From: DASUSH01 sp036375215
GTDB taxonomy: Bacteria > Actinomycetota > Thermoleophilia > Solirubrobacterales > 70-9
Assembly: GCA_036375215.1 (NCBI GenBank)
Contig: DASUSH010000086.1
Span: 1 to 38,112, forward strand
Direction: 5' to 3'
DNA: 38,112 nucleotides
Shown here: positions 8,560 through 16,706 of the stretch, piece by piece
Position numbering within the stretch: position 1 is the stretch's first letter
Layout of the letters: each line of letters opens with the position of its first letter
Translations under genes and position numbers: made by a program
The notes under the pieces: model-generated
What the model saw: only the letters and a program-made list of their open reading frames with translations
What the model was told of the DNA's origin: nothing
Databases searched by the model: none

Positions 8560-9513
8560 TTGAGGTCGTTGGTGACGGGGGGCGCGGGGTTCATCGGCTC
8601 GAACCTGGCCGATGCCCTGCTCGAGCGCGGCGACGAGGTCACCGTCATCGACGACCTCTCGACCGGGCGCCGCGAGAACCTCGCCGGCGCGCTCGAGCGA
8701 GGGACCGAGCTCGTCGAGGCCGACATCGCCGACGCCGAGGCGGTCGGCGAGGTCGTCGCCGGGCATCGCCCCGAGGCGGTCTTCCACCTCGCCGCGCAGA
8801 TGGACGTGCGCCGCTCCGTCCTCGACCCGGGCTTCGACGCCCGGGTGAACGTGGTCGGCACCGCGAACGTGCTCGAGGCCGTGCGCCGCGACGCGCCCGG
8901 CGCCGCGCTGGTCTTCGCCTCGACCGGGGGCGCGATCTACGGCGAGGGCGAGGGCCGGGACCTCCCGTTCGGCGAGGACTCTCCGCTCGCGCCCGAGGCC
9001 CCCTACGGGCAGTCGAAGCTCGCCGGCGAGGGCTACGTCGGCTTCTACCGGCGGATGCACGGCCTCGCCGGGGTCAGCCTCCGGCTCGGCAACGTCTACG
9101 GGCCGCGCCAGGACCCGCTCGGCGAGGCGGGCGTCGTCGCGATCTTCTGCGGGCGGCTGCGCGACGGCGGCTGCCCGACGATCTTCGGCGACGGCAGGCA
9201 GACGCGCGACTTCGTCTACGTCGGGGACGTCGTCGCCGCGATGCTCGCCGCGGCCGAGCGCCTGGACGGCGGCGCGAGCGGGGTGGGGGAGGTCTACAAC
9301 GTCGGCACGGGGCGCGAGACGACCGTGCTCGAGCTGGCCGAGACGCTCGCGTCGATCGGCGGTCGCGACGACTTCGACCCCGAGCTGGCGCCCGCCAGGG
9401 CGGGGGAGATCCAGCGCTGCGCGATCGATCCGGGCAAGGCTGGCGCCGACCTGGGCTGGCACGCAGCGACAGGCGTGGATGAGGGCCTCAGGATCACCCT
9501 CGAAGGGGTCTAG
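8560..9513 (+). CDS. NAD-dependent epimerase/dehydratase (UDP-glucose 4-epimerase-like)
   Basis: The 317-residue protein is an extended short-chain dehydrogenase with the dinucleotide motif TGGAGFIGSNLA at residues 6-17, the HLAAQMDVRRSV segment, STGGAIYG, the catalytic YGQSK and the RLGNVYGPRQDP substrate loop. It probably interconverts nucleotide sugars for envelope glycans; the exact sugar cannot be read. It starts at TTG 8560 with AAGGAGG (8544-8550) at good spacing. It lies 4 bp after the 50-residue membrane protein, in the argG operon, although no pathway link to arginine is apparent. Confidence 0.88.
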   Translation: MRSLVTGGAGFIGSNLADALLERGDEVTVIDDLSTGRRENLAGALERGTELVEADIADAEAVGEVVAGHRPEAVFHLAAQMDVRRSVLDPGFDARVNVVGTANVLEAVRRDAPGAALVFASTGGAIYGEGEGRDLPFGEDSPLAPEAPYGQSKLAGEGYVGFYRRMHGLAGVSLRLGNVYGPRQDPLGEAGVVAIFCGRLRDGGCPTIFGDGRQTRDFVYVGDVVAAMLAAAERLDGGASGVGEVYNVGTGRETTVLELAETLASIGGRDDFDPELAPARAGEIQRCAIDPGKAGADLGWHAATGVDEGLRITLEGV

Positions 9514-9516
9514 GGA

Positions 9517-9546
9517 CTGCAATTTTCGTTGCATGCAGGACTTTTT
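9517..9546 (+). terminator. Possible terminator after the epimerase gene
   Basis: CTGCA (9517-9521) can pair with TGCAG (9534-9538), or TGCAA (9518-9522) with TTGCA (9529-9533). The stem is followed by ACTTTTTG with five T residues at 9542-9546. The stem is short, so the call is weak. Confidence 0.4.
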
Positions 9547-9585
9547 GCCTTGGGGAAGTACGGCGCAAATCGTTAACGGTTGCTA

Positions 9586-9718
9586 ACGTCGCCGCCTCAT
9601 GACGCCGAATCCGCCGCGGTTCCGGGCGGCGGATCGGGGGACCCGACCACGGGGCGAATCGCGATTTCGCGTAGCGCCATTCCTTCGGCGCGAGCCCGCC
9701 AGCTAACCCCGTAGGCAA
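9586..9718 (+). promoter_or_regulatory. c-di-AMP riboswitch (ydaO/yuaA motif)
   Basis: The leader carries the conserved blocks of the ydaO class in order: CGGGGGACCC (9635-9644), GGGGCGAATC (9651-9660), a GTAG (9671-9674) and the hallmark GCCAGCTAACCCCGTAGGC ending near 9716. The motif is known to bind cyclic di-AMP and often controls resuscitation-promoting-factor and cell-wall hydrolase genes in actinobacteria, usually switching expression off. Here it ends only a few bases before the GAGAAGG and ATG of the secreted muralytic gene. There is no room for a separate terminator, so control of translation is likely. Confidence 0.93.
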
Positions 9719-9725
9719 GAGAAGG

Positions 9726-10745
9726 ATGAGCCGACCGAGCAACCTCCATAGAGCCGTTCTCGCGGGCCTCGCCTTCGCGGCCGCGGCCGTGGGCGCCGCC
9801 GTGCCCGCGGGCGCCCAGAGCGTCTCCGACCTCGAGTCCAGGATCGCCGACGCCAAGTCGGAGGCCGGCGGGCTCGCCGCGGACATCGACGCGAAGAGCG
9901 CCGAGCTCGCCGCCGCGCAGGCGCAGGCCCAGGCCGCGGCCCAGCGCGAGGCCGAGCTGAGCGCGACCCTCGCCCGGGGCCAGGAGCGCGCCGCCGAGCT
10001 CGACGTCCAGGTCGCCGCGACCGAGGCGGCCCTCGCCGACGCCCGCGACCGGCTGCGGCGCGCGCTCGACGCGCTCTCCGATCGCCTCGTCGCGATGTAC
10101 AAGGGCGACGAGCCCGACTCGACGACGTTGATCCTCGAGTCCGACGGCTTCGACGACCTCGCGACGCGGACCGAGTACCTGAAGCGGATCGAGGAGGCCG
10201 ACTCCGCGCTCGCCGCGCGCGTGCGCATCCTGCGCGCCGAGGTCGCGACCAGGCTCGAGGCCGTCGAGGCCGCCCGCGCCCAGCAGCAGGCCTTCAACGA
10301 CCAGGTCGAGGCCGCCCGCGACCAGATCGCCTCCGCGCGCGCCGCGGCCGAGCAGGCCGCGGCCCAGCTCGCCGCCGCCCGCGCGGCGCAGCAGGACGCG
10401 CTGGCCGGCCTGCAGTCCCAGGTGGGCGACTGGACCTCCGAGGTCCAGAAGCTGCGCGAGGCCCAGCGCCAGGAGGCGAGCGCCGCGGCCGCCCAGGACG
10501 AGGTCGCGGACTGGGTCGGCGACTACTCGATCCCGTCGGCGATCGTGATGTGTGAGTCCGGCGGCAACTACGAGGCCGTGAACCCGTCCTCTGGCGCCGG
10601 CGGCGCCTATCAGATCCTCCCCTCGACCTGGGACCTCTACGGCGGCTCGGGCAAGCCCCAGGAAGCCGCACCGGCCCAGCAGGATGAGATCGCGAGCCAG
10701 ATCTGGGCCGACTCCGGCGGCTCCGCCTGGGTCTGCGCCGGCTGA
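9726..10745 (+). CDS. Secreted peptidoglycan hydrolase: coiled coil plus Rpf/transglycosylase-like domain
   Basis: A signal peptide (residues 1-30, ending AGAQS) is followed by a long PcsB/NlpD-type coiled coil (about 31-215) and a C-terminal Rpf-like lysozyme fold (about 258-339). That fold has the probable catalytic Glu in IVMCESGGNYEAVNP, then GGAYQILPSTWDLYGG and a final WVCAG. The two cysteines (CES and WVC) could form the disulfide typical of resuscitation-promoting factors. It probably cleaves glycan strands during growth, division or exit from dormancy, with the coiled coil as a regulatory part. The 339-residue gene starts at ATG 9726 directly after the c-di-AMP riboswitch, which links muralytic activity to c-di-AMP. 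A strong hairpin follows the stop. Confidence 0.88.
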   Translation: MSRPSNLHRAVLAGLAFAAAAVGAAVPAGAQSVSDLESRIADAKSEAGGLAADIDAKSAELAAAQAQAQAAAQREAELSATLARGQERAAELDVQVAATEAALADARDRLRRALDALSDRLVAMYKGDEPDSTTLILESDGFDDLATRTEYLKRIEEADSALAARVRILRAEVATRLEAVEAARAQQQAFNDQVEAARDQIASARAAAEQAAAQLAAARAAQQDALAGLQSQVGDWTSEVQKLREAQRQEASAAAAQDEVADWVGDYSIPSAIVMCESGGNYEAVNPSSGAGGAYQILPSTWDLYGGSGKPQEAAPAQQDEIASQIWADSGGSAWVCAG

Positions 10746-10804
10746 CGGGGGCCGCCGAGCGCCTCGGGACCAGCGCGAGCCGGGCCGTCCGAGCCCGAAT
10801 CCGT

Positions 10805-10853
10805 GACGTTGGCCGCAAAGCGATGCTCACAGCATCGAAACGCGGCCAACGTC
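10805..10853. terminator. Bidirectional terminator hairpin between convergent genes
   Basis: GACGTTGGCCGC (10805-10816) and GCGGCCAACGTC (10842-10853) form a perfect 12-bp outer stem. CGATGCT (10821-10827) and AGCATCG (10831-10837) form a perfect 7-bp inner stem with a 3-nt loop; a symmetrical A-rich internal loop separates them. It lies between the convergent Rpf-like gene and sixA, so it likely stops transcription from both sides. It lacks a T-run. Confidence 0.7.
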
Positions 10854-10887
10854 CCCTTCGTTCGCGTCCCTGAGGCGGCCGGCGCGG

Positions 10888-11331
10888 TCAGGCGCCCGGG
10901 GCGCCCGCGATCCGCTCGAGGTCCGAGGGCTCGAACAGCCGGTGCAGCTCGCTGCCGTCGACCGCCGCGAGCCCGCCCTTCCTGAGCTTCACGAGCCCCC
11001 CGGTGGCGGCCTGGATCGCGCGGTGGAAGTCGGGCTCGTGGCCGACGAGCAGGACGTTTCCGCGGCCCACGGTGACCTCGGCGATGTCGAACTCGCCGCC
11101 GCGCAGGGCGTCGGTCTCCTCGGCCTCGACGCCGAGCTCGCGGCAGGCGATCTCGGCGGTGTCGCGGGCGCGCACCTTCGGGCTGGTCAGGCAGGCGTCG
11201 AGCTCGACCCCGATCGCGGCCATCGCCCGGCCCGCCGACTCCGCCTGGCGGCGGCCCTTCTCGGTCAGCTTGCGCGACGCGTCGTCGGCCGCGTCGTCCT
11301 CGGCTTCGCCGTGTCGCAGTAGCCAGATCAC
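10888..11331 (-). CDS. sixA: SixA-type phosphohistidine phosphatase
   Basis: This 147-residue histidine phosphatase begins with the RHG motif (MIWLLRHGEAE; nucleophile His7). It continues with LTEKGRRQAE, the CLTSPKVRARDTAE segment and the second histidine in LLVGHEPDF. These are the SixA hallmarks. SixA removes phosphate from phosphohistidine in proteins such as the HPt domain of ArcB or PTS components; the target here is unknown. It starts with GTG at 11331 and is divergent from dnaE across a 97-bp gap that holds a long palindrome. Confidence 0.9.
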   Translation of the reverse strand: MIWLLRHGEAEDDAADDASRKLTEKGRRQAESAGRAMAAIGVELDACLTSPKVRARDTAEIACRELGVEAEETDALRGGEFDIAEVTVGRGNVLLVGHEPDFHRAIQAATGGLVKLRKGGLAAVDGSELHRLFEPSDLERIAGAPGA

Positions 11332-11385
11332 GGCGCGGGATCATCGCATGCCGCACGCACGGCGGAGTTTGCGGAAACGCCCTCG

Positions 11386-11409
11386 TCCCGGCCCCGGCCG
11401 GGGCCGGGA
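11386..11409. repeat. Perfect 24-bp GC palindrome in the dnaE leader
   Basis: The bases 11386-11397 (TCCCGGCCCCGG) are followed without a gap by their exact reverse complement to 11409. The transcript would fold into a very stable stem ending 19 bases before the first dnaE ATG (11429) and overlapping the GGGAGAGG that could serve as its ribosome binding site. It could be a regulatory hairpin, a protein-binding site or a terminator for antisense transcription from sixA. Confidence 0.6.
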
Positions 11410-11428
11410 GAGGTCCGATTCGATTGGC

Positions 11429-14400
11429 ATGATCGTGGCGATGGCCGCCGCCGCGCAAGCCGTGCATCTGCACGTCCACAGCGAGTACTCGCTGCTCGAC
11501 GGCGCCTGCCAGATCCAGCGCAAGGTCGGCGGCAAGATGACCTATCCGATGGCCGAGATGGCCGCCGCGCAGGGGATGCCGGCGCTCGGCCTCACCGACC
11601 ACGGGGTGATGAACGGGGCGGTCGAGCACTACAAGGCCTGCAGGGCGGCCGGGATCAAGCCGATCCTCGGGCTCGAGGCCTATTTCGTCGACGACCGCAA
11701 GGCGATCGAGCACCGCACCGAGCGCAACCATCTGACCCTCCTCGCCGCCTCCGACGAGGGATTCCGCAACCTCGTCCAGCTCACCTCGCTGGGCTACCTG
11801 GAGGGCTTCGCCCGCGGCAAGCCCTCGGTCGACATGGAGCTCCTCGACCGCCACTCCGAGGGGGTGATCGCCCTCTCGGGCTGCCTGCAGTCGCGGTTCT
11901 GCCGGCGCCTCGTCGAGGACCGCCCGGACGACGCGCGCGCCCACCTCGACGAGCTCGCCGGCGTCTTCGGCGCGGACAACCTCTATATGGAGATCCAGGC
12001 GAACGGGATCCCCGAGCAGGACAAGGCGAACGAGGGGATCGTCAGGTTCGCCCGGGAGCTCGGCCGGCCCCTGGTCGCCACGGGCGACGTCCACTACCTG
12101 CGCCGCGAGGACTACGGCAACCACGCCGCGCTCCTCTGCGTGCAGACCAAGTCGAAGCTGGACGCTCCGAAGCTGACCTTCGACACCAACGAGTTCTATT
12201 TGAAGAGCCCGCAGGAGATGGCCGAGGCCTTCGCCCGATGGCCCGAGTCGGTCGCGAACACGCTCGAGATCGCCGAGCGCTGCGAGCTCGAGATCGAGCT
12301 CGGCAAGCTGCTCCTGCCGCGCTTCCCGACACCCGAGGGCGAGGAGCCCGCGGCGATGCTCCGCCGGCTCGCCGGCGAGGGTCTGCGCCGCCGCTACGGC
12401 GACCCGCCCCCCGCCGAGGCGCTCGAGCGGCTCGAGTTCGAGCTCGGCGTGATCGGCGAGATGGGCTTCGACTCGTACTTCCTGATCGTCTGGGACTTCG
12501 TCCGGTTCGCGAAGGAGAACGGCGTCGCGGTCGGCCCGGGCCGTGGCTCCGCCGCGGGCTCGATCGTCGCCTACTCGCTCAACATCACGGACCTCGACCC
12601 GATCGCCAACGACCTGCTCTTCGAGCGCTTCCTGAACCCGGCGCGCAAGTCGATGCCTGACATCGACATCGACTTCTCGGTCCGCGGGCGCGAGCGGGTG
12701 ATCCGCTACGTCGCCGAGAAGTACGGCCGCGAGGCGGTCGCGCAGATCATCACCTTCGGCAAGATGGCGCCGCGCGCGGCTACGCGCGATGCCGCCCGCG
12801 TGCTCGGCTACCCGAACCTGAAGGGCGACGAGCTCGCCAAGAAGATCCCCGAGCCGATCATGGGCCGCAGCCCCTCCTTCGAGGAGTGCCTGAAGTCGGG
12901 CCAGGAGCTGCGCAAGGCCTATGACTCCGATCCCGAGGCGAAGCGGATCGTCGACGTCGCGCAGGGACTCGAGGGGATCGTCCGCAACAACTCGATCCAC
13001 GCCGCCGCGGTCGTGATCGCCGACCGCCCGCTGCAGGAGATCGTCCCGCTGCAGCTCGCCGAGGATCGCTCGGGGGTGAACGGCAACGGCAACGGCAACG
13101 GCGGCCGGCAGGAGCGTGCCTACAAGATCGTCACCCAGTACTCGATGGGCCCGATCGAGGAGATCGGGCTGCTCAAGATGGACTTCCTCGGCCTGCGCAA
13201 CCTCGTCGTGATCGAGGACGGGGTCGAGATCATCCAGCGCTCGCACGGGATCGAGCTCGACATCGAGTCGATCCCGCTCGACGACCCGAAGACCTACGAG
13301 ATGCTCGCCAAGGGCGACTCGATCGGGGTCTTCCAGCTCGAGTCCGAGGGCATGCGCGAGGCGATGCGCAAGGTGCGCCCGACCGAGTTCGAGGACATCG
13401 TCGCCCTCGTCGCGCTCTACCGGCCCGGCGCGATGCGCTACATCGACGACTACGCGAAGGGCAAGCGCAGCCCGGCCTCGGTGCGCTACCAGGACGATCG
13501 CCTGCGCCCGATCACCGAGGCCACCTACGGCTGCTGCCTCTACCAGGAGCAGCTCATGGAGATCGCCAAGCAGATGGCCGGCTTCAGCCCCGCCGAGGCG
13601 GACGACCTGCGCAAGGCGGTCGGCAAGAAGAAGCGCGACCTGATGGCCACGATGGAGGGCAAGTTCATCGACGGGCTCGCCGAGTCGAACACCGACCGCG
13701 CCGTCGCCCGCGACCTCTGGAAGCTGATGACCGCGGCCGCCGATTACAGCTTCAACAAGTCCCACGCCGCCTGCTACGCCCTGATCGCCTACAGGACCGC
13801 CTACCTGAAGGCGAACTACACGGCGGAGTACATGGCGGCGCTGATCTCCTCGGTGATGTCGACGAAGGACAAGGTCCCGTTCTTCGTCAACCGCTGCGAG
13901 GAGATGGGGATCGAGGTGCTGCCCCCCGACGTCAACTCCTCCGACCACGGCTTCGTCGTCTCGGGCAAGTCGATCCGGTTCGGCCTCGACGCCGTCAAGA
14001 ACGTCGGCCACGCCGCGGTGCAGGCGATCATCAGGGCGCGCGAGGGCGACGACGGCGAGTTCACCTCGATCTGGAACTTCTGTGAGCGCGTCGACGCCCG
14101 CGCCGTCAACAAGCGCGCGATCGAGTGCCTCGTCAAGTGCGGCGCGCTCGACTCGACCGGGGCCTCGCGCAAGGGGATGCTGGCCGTCCTGCCGCAGGCG
14201 CAGGCGAACGGGCAGAAGATCCAGGAGGACGCCCAGCGCGGCCAAGGCTCGATCTTCGACCTGGGCGGCCCGCCAGCCGACGGCCCACAGGCGCCCTCGG
14301 AGCTCTCGGCGCTCACCGCGCCGGCCGACCCGCCCGTCCCCGAGGGCGAGTTCGAGCAGCGCGAGCTGCTCGCGATGGAGAAGGAGACGCTCGGCACCTA

Positions 14401-15016
14401 CGTCACCTCGCACCCGCTGAAGGGGATGCGCGAGGTCCTGCGCGAGCGGGTGGACTGCTCGCTCGCCGAGCTCTACACCAAGGAGGACCGCTCGTTCCTG
14501 ACCGTCGGCGGCCTGATCGGGGACGTCAAGAAGCTCCGCACCCGCTCGGGCCAGGACATGATGTTCGCCGGCCTCGACGACCTGGCCGGGTCGGTCGAGA
14601 TGCTGATCTTCAACCAGGTGCTCGAGCGCTCCGCCGAGGTCCTCGTCCCCGACAACGTCGTGATCGCCAAGGGCCGCCTGGATCACCGCGAGGGCGGCAA
14701 GACCAGCTTCGTCGTCTCCGAGGTCGAGGCCTTCGAGCCCGACCCGACCCAGATCGCCGCCGCCCGCCGCCGCGCCAACGCCCCCGCCGAGCCATTCAAG
14801 CTCGCGCTCGCCCCGACCGACTTCGAGCCTTCGCTGATCGAGGAGCTCAAGTCGATCTTCTCGACCTACCCCGGCGAATGCGAGGTCCTGCTCGAGATGC
14901 AGACCGCCGCCGGCGCCCGCCGCCTGCGCTTCGGCCGCGAGTACCGGGTCCGCCCCTCGGCGGCCCTCCGCGCCGAGGTCGACTCGCTGCTCTCCGCCCG
15001 CGCGCTGGCGGCGTAG
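11429..15016 (+). CDS. dnaE: DNA polymerase III subunit alpha (DnaE)
   Basis: The 1,195-residue protein has an N-terminal PHP domain (HLHVHSEYSLLDG from residue 13; LTDHG near 56), the polymerase palm (GPGRGSAAGS near 368 and the catalytic PDIDIDF near 410) and fingers (NNSIHAAAVVI, MDFLGLRNL). The helix-hairpin-helix region and the C-terminal OB-fold (FLTVGGLIGDVKKL from about 1018) follow. The PHP histidines look intact, so proofreading or pyrophosphatase activity is possible. A short NGNGNGNGG linker near residue 550 is a local low-complexity insertion, not an intein. The start is either ATG 11429 or ATG 11441; both fit. This is the main replicative polymerase of the DnaE1 type. Confidence 0.96.
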   Translation: MIVAMAAAAQAVHLHVHSEYSLLDGACQIQRKVGGKMTYPMAEMAAAQGMPALGLTDHGVMNGAVEHYKACRAAGIKPILGLEAYFVDDRKAIEHRTERNHLTLLAASDEGFRNLVQLTSLGYLEGFARGKPSVDMELLDRHSEGVIALSGCLQSRFCRRLVEDRPDDARAHLDELAGVFGADNLYMEIQANGIPEQDKANEGIVRFARELGRPLVATGDVHYLRREDYGNHAALLCVQTKSKLDAPKLTFDTNEFYLKSPQEMAEAFARWPESVANTLEIAERCELEIELGKLLLPRFPTPEGEEPAAMLRRLAGEGLRRRYGDPPPAEALERLEFELGVIGEMGFDSYFLIVWDFVRFAKENGVAVGPGRGSAAGSIVAYSLNITDLDPIANDLLFERFLNPARKSMPDIDIDFSVRGRERVIRYVAEKYGREAVAQIITFGKMAPRAATRDAARVLGYPNLKGDELAKKIPEPIMGRSPSFEECLKSGQELRKAYDSDPEAKRIVDVAQGLEGIVRNNSIHAAAVVIADRPLQEIVPLQLAEDRSGVNGNGNGNGGRQERAYKIVTQYSMGPIEEIGLLKMDFLGLRNLVVIEDGVEIIQRSHGIELDIESIPLDDPKTYEMLAKGDSIGVFQLESEGMREAMRKVRPTEFEDIVALVALYRPGAMRYIDDYAKGKRSPASVRYQDDRLRPITEATYGCCLYQEQLMEIAKQMAGFSPAEADDLRKAVGKKKRDLMATMEGKFIDGLAESNTDRAVARDLWKLMTAAADYSFNKSHAACYALIAYRTAYLKANYTAEYMAALISSVMSTKDKVPFFVNRCEEMGIEVLPPDVNSSDHGFVVSGKSIRFGLDAVKNVGHAAVQAIIRAREGDDGEFTSIWNFCERVDARAVNKRAIECLVKCGALDSTGASRKGMLAVLPQAQANGQKIQEDAQRGQGSIFDLGGPPADGPQAPSELSALTAPADPPVPEGEFEQRELLAMEKETLGTYVTSHPLKGMREVLRERVDCSLAELYTKEDRSFLTVGGLIGDVKKLRTRSGQDMMFAGLDDLAGSVEMLIFNQVLERSAEVLVPDNVVIAKGRLDHREGGKTSFVVSEVEAFEPDPTQIAAARRRANAPAEPFKLALAPTDFEPSLIEELKSIFSTYPGECEVLLEMQTAAGARRLRFGREYRVRPSAALRAEVDSLLSARALAA

Positions 15017-15095
15017 GCGCCTTCAGGACGCCCAGTGACGAAGCCGCGGCGTCCCCGGCGCGAGAAATGTGCGAGGACGGCGAAGGCGCGGACGT

Positions 15096-15134
15096 GTGAA
15101 GCCTTGTGGGGCCATGACCCCCAAAACCCTTCAC
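15096..15134. terminator. Possible terminator hairpin between dnaE and the response regulator
   Basis: GTGAAG (15096-15101) pairs with CTTCAC (15129-15134), and TGGGG pairs with CCCCA inside. The stem is imperfect in the middle and is not followed by a clear T-run. Its place between convergent genes supports a terminator. The remainder of the 209-bp gap shows nothing I recognise. Confidence 0.4.
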
Positions 15135-15225
15135 GGAAGGCCGATCCGCCTCCCGATCCGCCTCGTTATTGACCCCTAGTCGCCCCTCGACCGAGGCTCC
15201 TCGCGCCAAGCGGCGCGGCCGAGGC

Positions 15226-15873
15226 CTACTCCATCAACCCGCGGCGCATCGCCTCGGCGACGGCGGCGGCGCGGTCGGAGACGCCGAGCTTGCGGTAGGA
15301 GTGCTGGAGGTGGGTCTTGATCGTGGCCGCGCTCAGGTGCAGGTGCTCGCCGATCTGAGCGACGGAGTTGCCCTCGGCGGTCAGGCGCAGCACTTCCCGC
15401 TCGCGGTCGGAGAGGATCGGGCCCGGGTCGGTGGCGCGGAGCTTGATCTGGTCGGCGAGGGCGCCGTGGAACTCGGGGGCGAGGTAGGTGCCGCCGCGGG
15501 CGACGGTCGTGATCGTCTCGCAGACGGTGTCGGGCTCCGACGCCTTCGAGAGATAGGCGGCGGCGCCGGCGGCCATCACCTCGTAGGCGGTCTCGCCCTC
15601 GGCGTAGCCGGTCAGCATCACGATCTTGGTCTCGAGGTCCTCGCGCTTCACCGCGTTCAGGATCGCGAGGCCGTCGAGATCGGGCATCTTCAGGTCGACG
15701 ACGGCGACCTGGGGCCCGTGCTCGCGGATCGCGTCGAGGGCCTTCCGGCCCGAGTCGGCCTCGGCGACTAGCGTGAGCTCGGGCCGCTGACCGACCATCC
15801 GGGCGAGCCCCGATCGGTAGACCGGATGGTCGTCGGCGATGACGACCGATACGCGCTCTTTGCGGTTGCCCAT
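15226..15873 (-). CDS. NarL/FixJ-type response regulator
   Basis: The N-terminal receiver domain has the acidic pair at 14-15 (IADDHPVYRSGL), phosphoacceptor Asp60 in VVDLKMPDLDG, switch Thr88 in VMLTGYAEGE and Lys110 in YLSKAS. A LuxR-type helix-turn-helix (LSDREREVLRLTAEG, then ATIKTHLQHSYRKLGVSD) occupies about 150-205. It is a complete, canonical 215-residue regulator whose transcription output is controlled by phosphorylation. No histidine kinase gene lies nearby, so it is an orphan here. The ATG at 15873 gives MGNRKERVSVVIADD. It converges with dnaE, and the lipoprotein upstream is on the same strand, 44 bp away. Confidence 0.9.
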   Translation of the reverse strand: MGNRKERVSVVIADDHPVYRSGLARMVGQRPELTLVAEADSGRKALDAIREHGPQVAVVDLKMPDLDGLAILNAVKREDLETKIVMLTGYAEGETAYEVMAAGAAAYLSKASEPDTVCETITTVARGGTYLAPEFHGALADQIKLRATDPGPILSDREREVLRLTAEGNSVAQIGEHLHLSAATIKTHLQHSYRKLGVSDRAAAVAEAMRRGLME

Positions 15874-15917
15874 CCCGATCGTTCTAGCACGACCGTCACC
15901 CGTCAATCGCGCGCCGC

Positions 15918-16301
15918 TCAGGCGCCGTCGCGGATCAGGGCGCAGGTCTCGAGCATGACCGCGTCCGTCGGGGTCGCCTCCGGGAAGTCGTAGCCGAACG
16001 CGATCCCGGTCTGGCGCTCGAGGTCCACGGGCTCGACGCCTTCGCAATCCGCCGGGTTGTCGGCGATGAACTCCGCGGCGGAGGCGAGGCGCTCGTCGCG
16101 GGACAGGTCCCGCCACCAGGTCCCGAGGCCGGTGTAGTCGGGCTCGCCCGTGGCCGGCGCGCCCGGTTCGCCGCCGGTGGTCTCGCCGGATTCGGTCGCC
16201 GCCGGCGGCGCCGGCGTGCCCTCGCGCTCGTCGCCGCCGCACCCGGCGCCGATCAAGATCGCTGCGGCCGTAACCGCTCCCAGTAGACGTAGACTTCTCA
16301 T
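15918..16301 (-). CDS. Small secreted lipoprotein of unknown function
   Basis: The 127-residue product begins MRSLRLLGAVTAAAILIGAG followed by Cys21-GG, a signal sequence with a relaxed lipobox. A Thr/Pro/Gly-rich linker (about 28-55) follows, then a globular part with WWRDLSRDERLASAAEFIAD and two further cysteines (NPADCEGV and LETCALIRDGA) that may form a disulfide. I do not recognise the family. It is probably membrane-anchored outside the cell. Its start codon directly abuts the start codon of the divergent cysteine-rich gene (CATATG), so its promoter must lie within that gene. A TACCCT on the minus strand (16332-16327) is a candidate -10. Confidence 0.72.
   Translation of the reverse strand: MRSLRLLGAVTAAAILIGAGCGGDEREGTPAPPAATESGETTGGEPGAPATGEPDYTGLGTWWRDLSRDERLASAAEFIADNPADCEGVEPVDLERQTGIAFGYDFPEATPTDAVMLETCALIRDGA
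16290..16295 (+). promoter_or_regulatory. -10 element of a leaderless promoter for the cysteine-rich gene
   Basis: TAGACT ends 6 bp before the ATG at 16302, which places the transcription start at or next to the start codon. The element lies within the coding sequence of the divergent lipoprotein. I see no good -35. Confidence 0.45.
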
Positions 16302-16706
16302 ATGGCGCTCAAGCAGCGTGGCGGAGAGGGTACGCGCGCCGGTGAATGCCGGCGCTGCCGGACCTTCTGCGACAAGCTGATCGAGCCGCGTGGCTGCGTC
16401 GAGCTCGGCTGCCCGTACCTCTACAGCTACGACGACGAGCTCAGCGGCCGCCGCTACCTCGGCTGCCTGAACCGCGTCTTCGGCTGCGAGATCGACGTCG
16501 ACGCGTTCGAGGCCGCGGAGCGGTCCGGCGGCTACGGCGGGGTGAAGATGACCGGCAAGCCGATGCCGCACTGCCAGTTCACCGTCGAGCCCTCGTACGA
16601 GGGCGACGGCAAGGCTTACGAGTGCATCAACCCGCGCTTCTTCGACTGCACCGACGAGGGCGTCGAGGGGCTGCGCGTCTTCGACCTGCGCGACGCCCTG
16701 GCCTAG
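16302..16706 (+). CDS. Cysteine-rich protein of unknown function
   Basis: The 134-residue product has eleven cysteines: ECRRCRTFC near residues 16-22, RGCVELGC, LGC and FGCEID in the first half, then PHCQF, YECIN and FDCTD. The first cluster (CxxCxxxC) looks like a metal or zinc-ribbon site. There is no signal peptide or membrane helix, so it is probably cytoplasmic and binds zinc or an iron-sulfur cluster. No named family is recognised. The start codon abuts that of the divergent lipoprotein, and its stop codon overlaps the stop of nfo by 3 bp (CTAG at 16703-16706). Confidence 0.7.
   Translation: MALKQRGGEGTRAGECRRCRTFCDKLIEPRGCVELGCPYLYSYDDELSGRRYLGCLNRVFGCEIDVDAFEAAERSGGYGGVKMTGKPMPHCQFTVEPSYEGDGKAYECINPRFFDCTDEGVEGLRVFDLRDALA

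Noticed and set aside
13075..13105. Intein or insertion in dnaE at the NGNGNGNGG segment
   Set aside because: It is about nine residues and low-complexity; no splicing motifs are present and the polymerase frame continues.
10637..14686. Minus-strand open frame of about 1,350 codons across dnaE
   Set aside because: It lies opposite the polymerase, shows no motif and has a shadow composition (Val, Leu, Asp, Arg).
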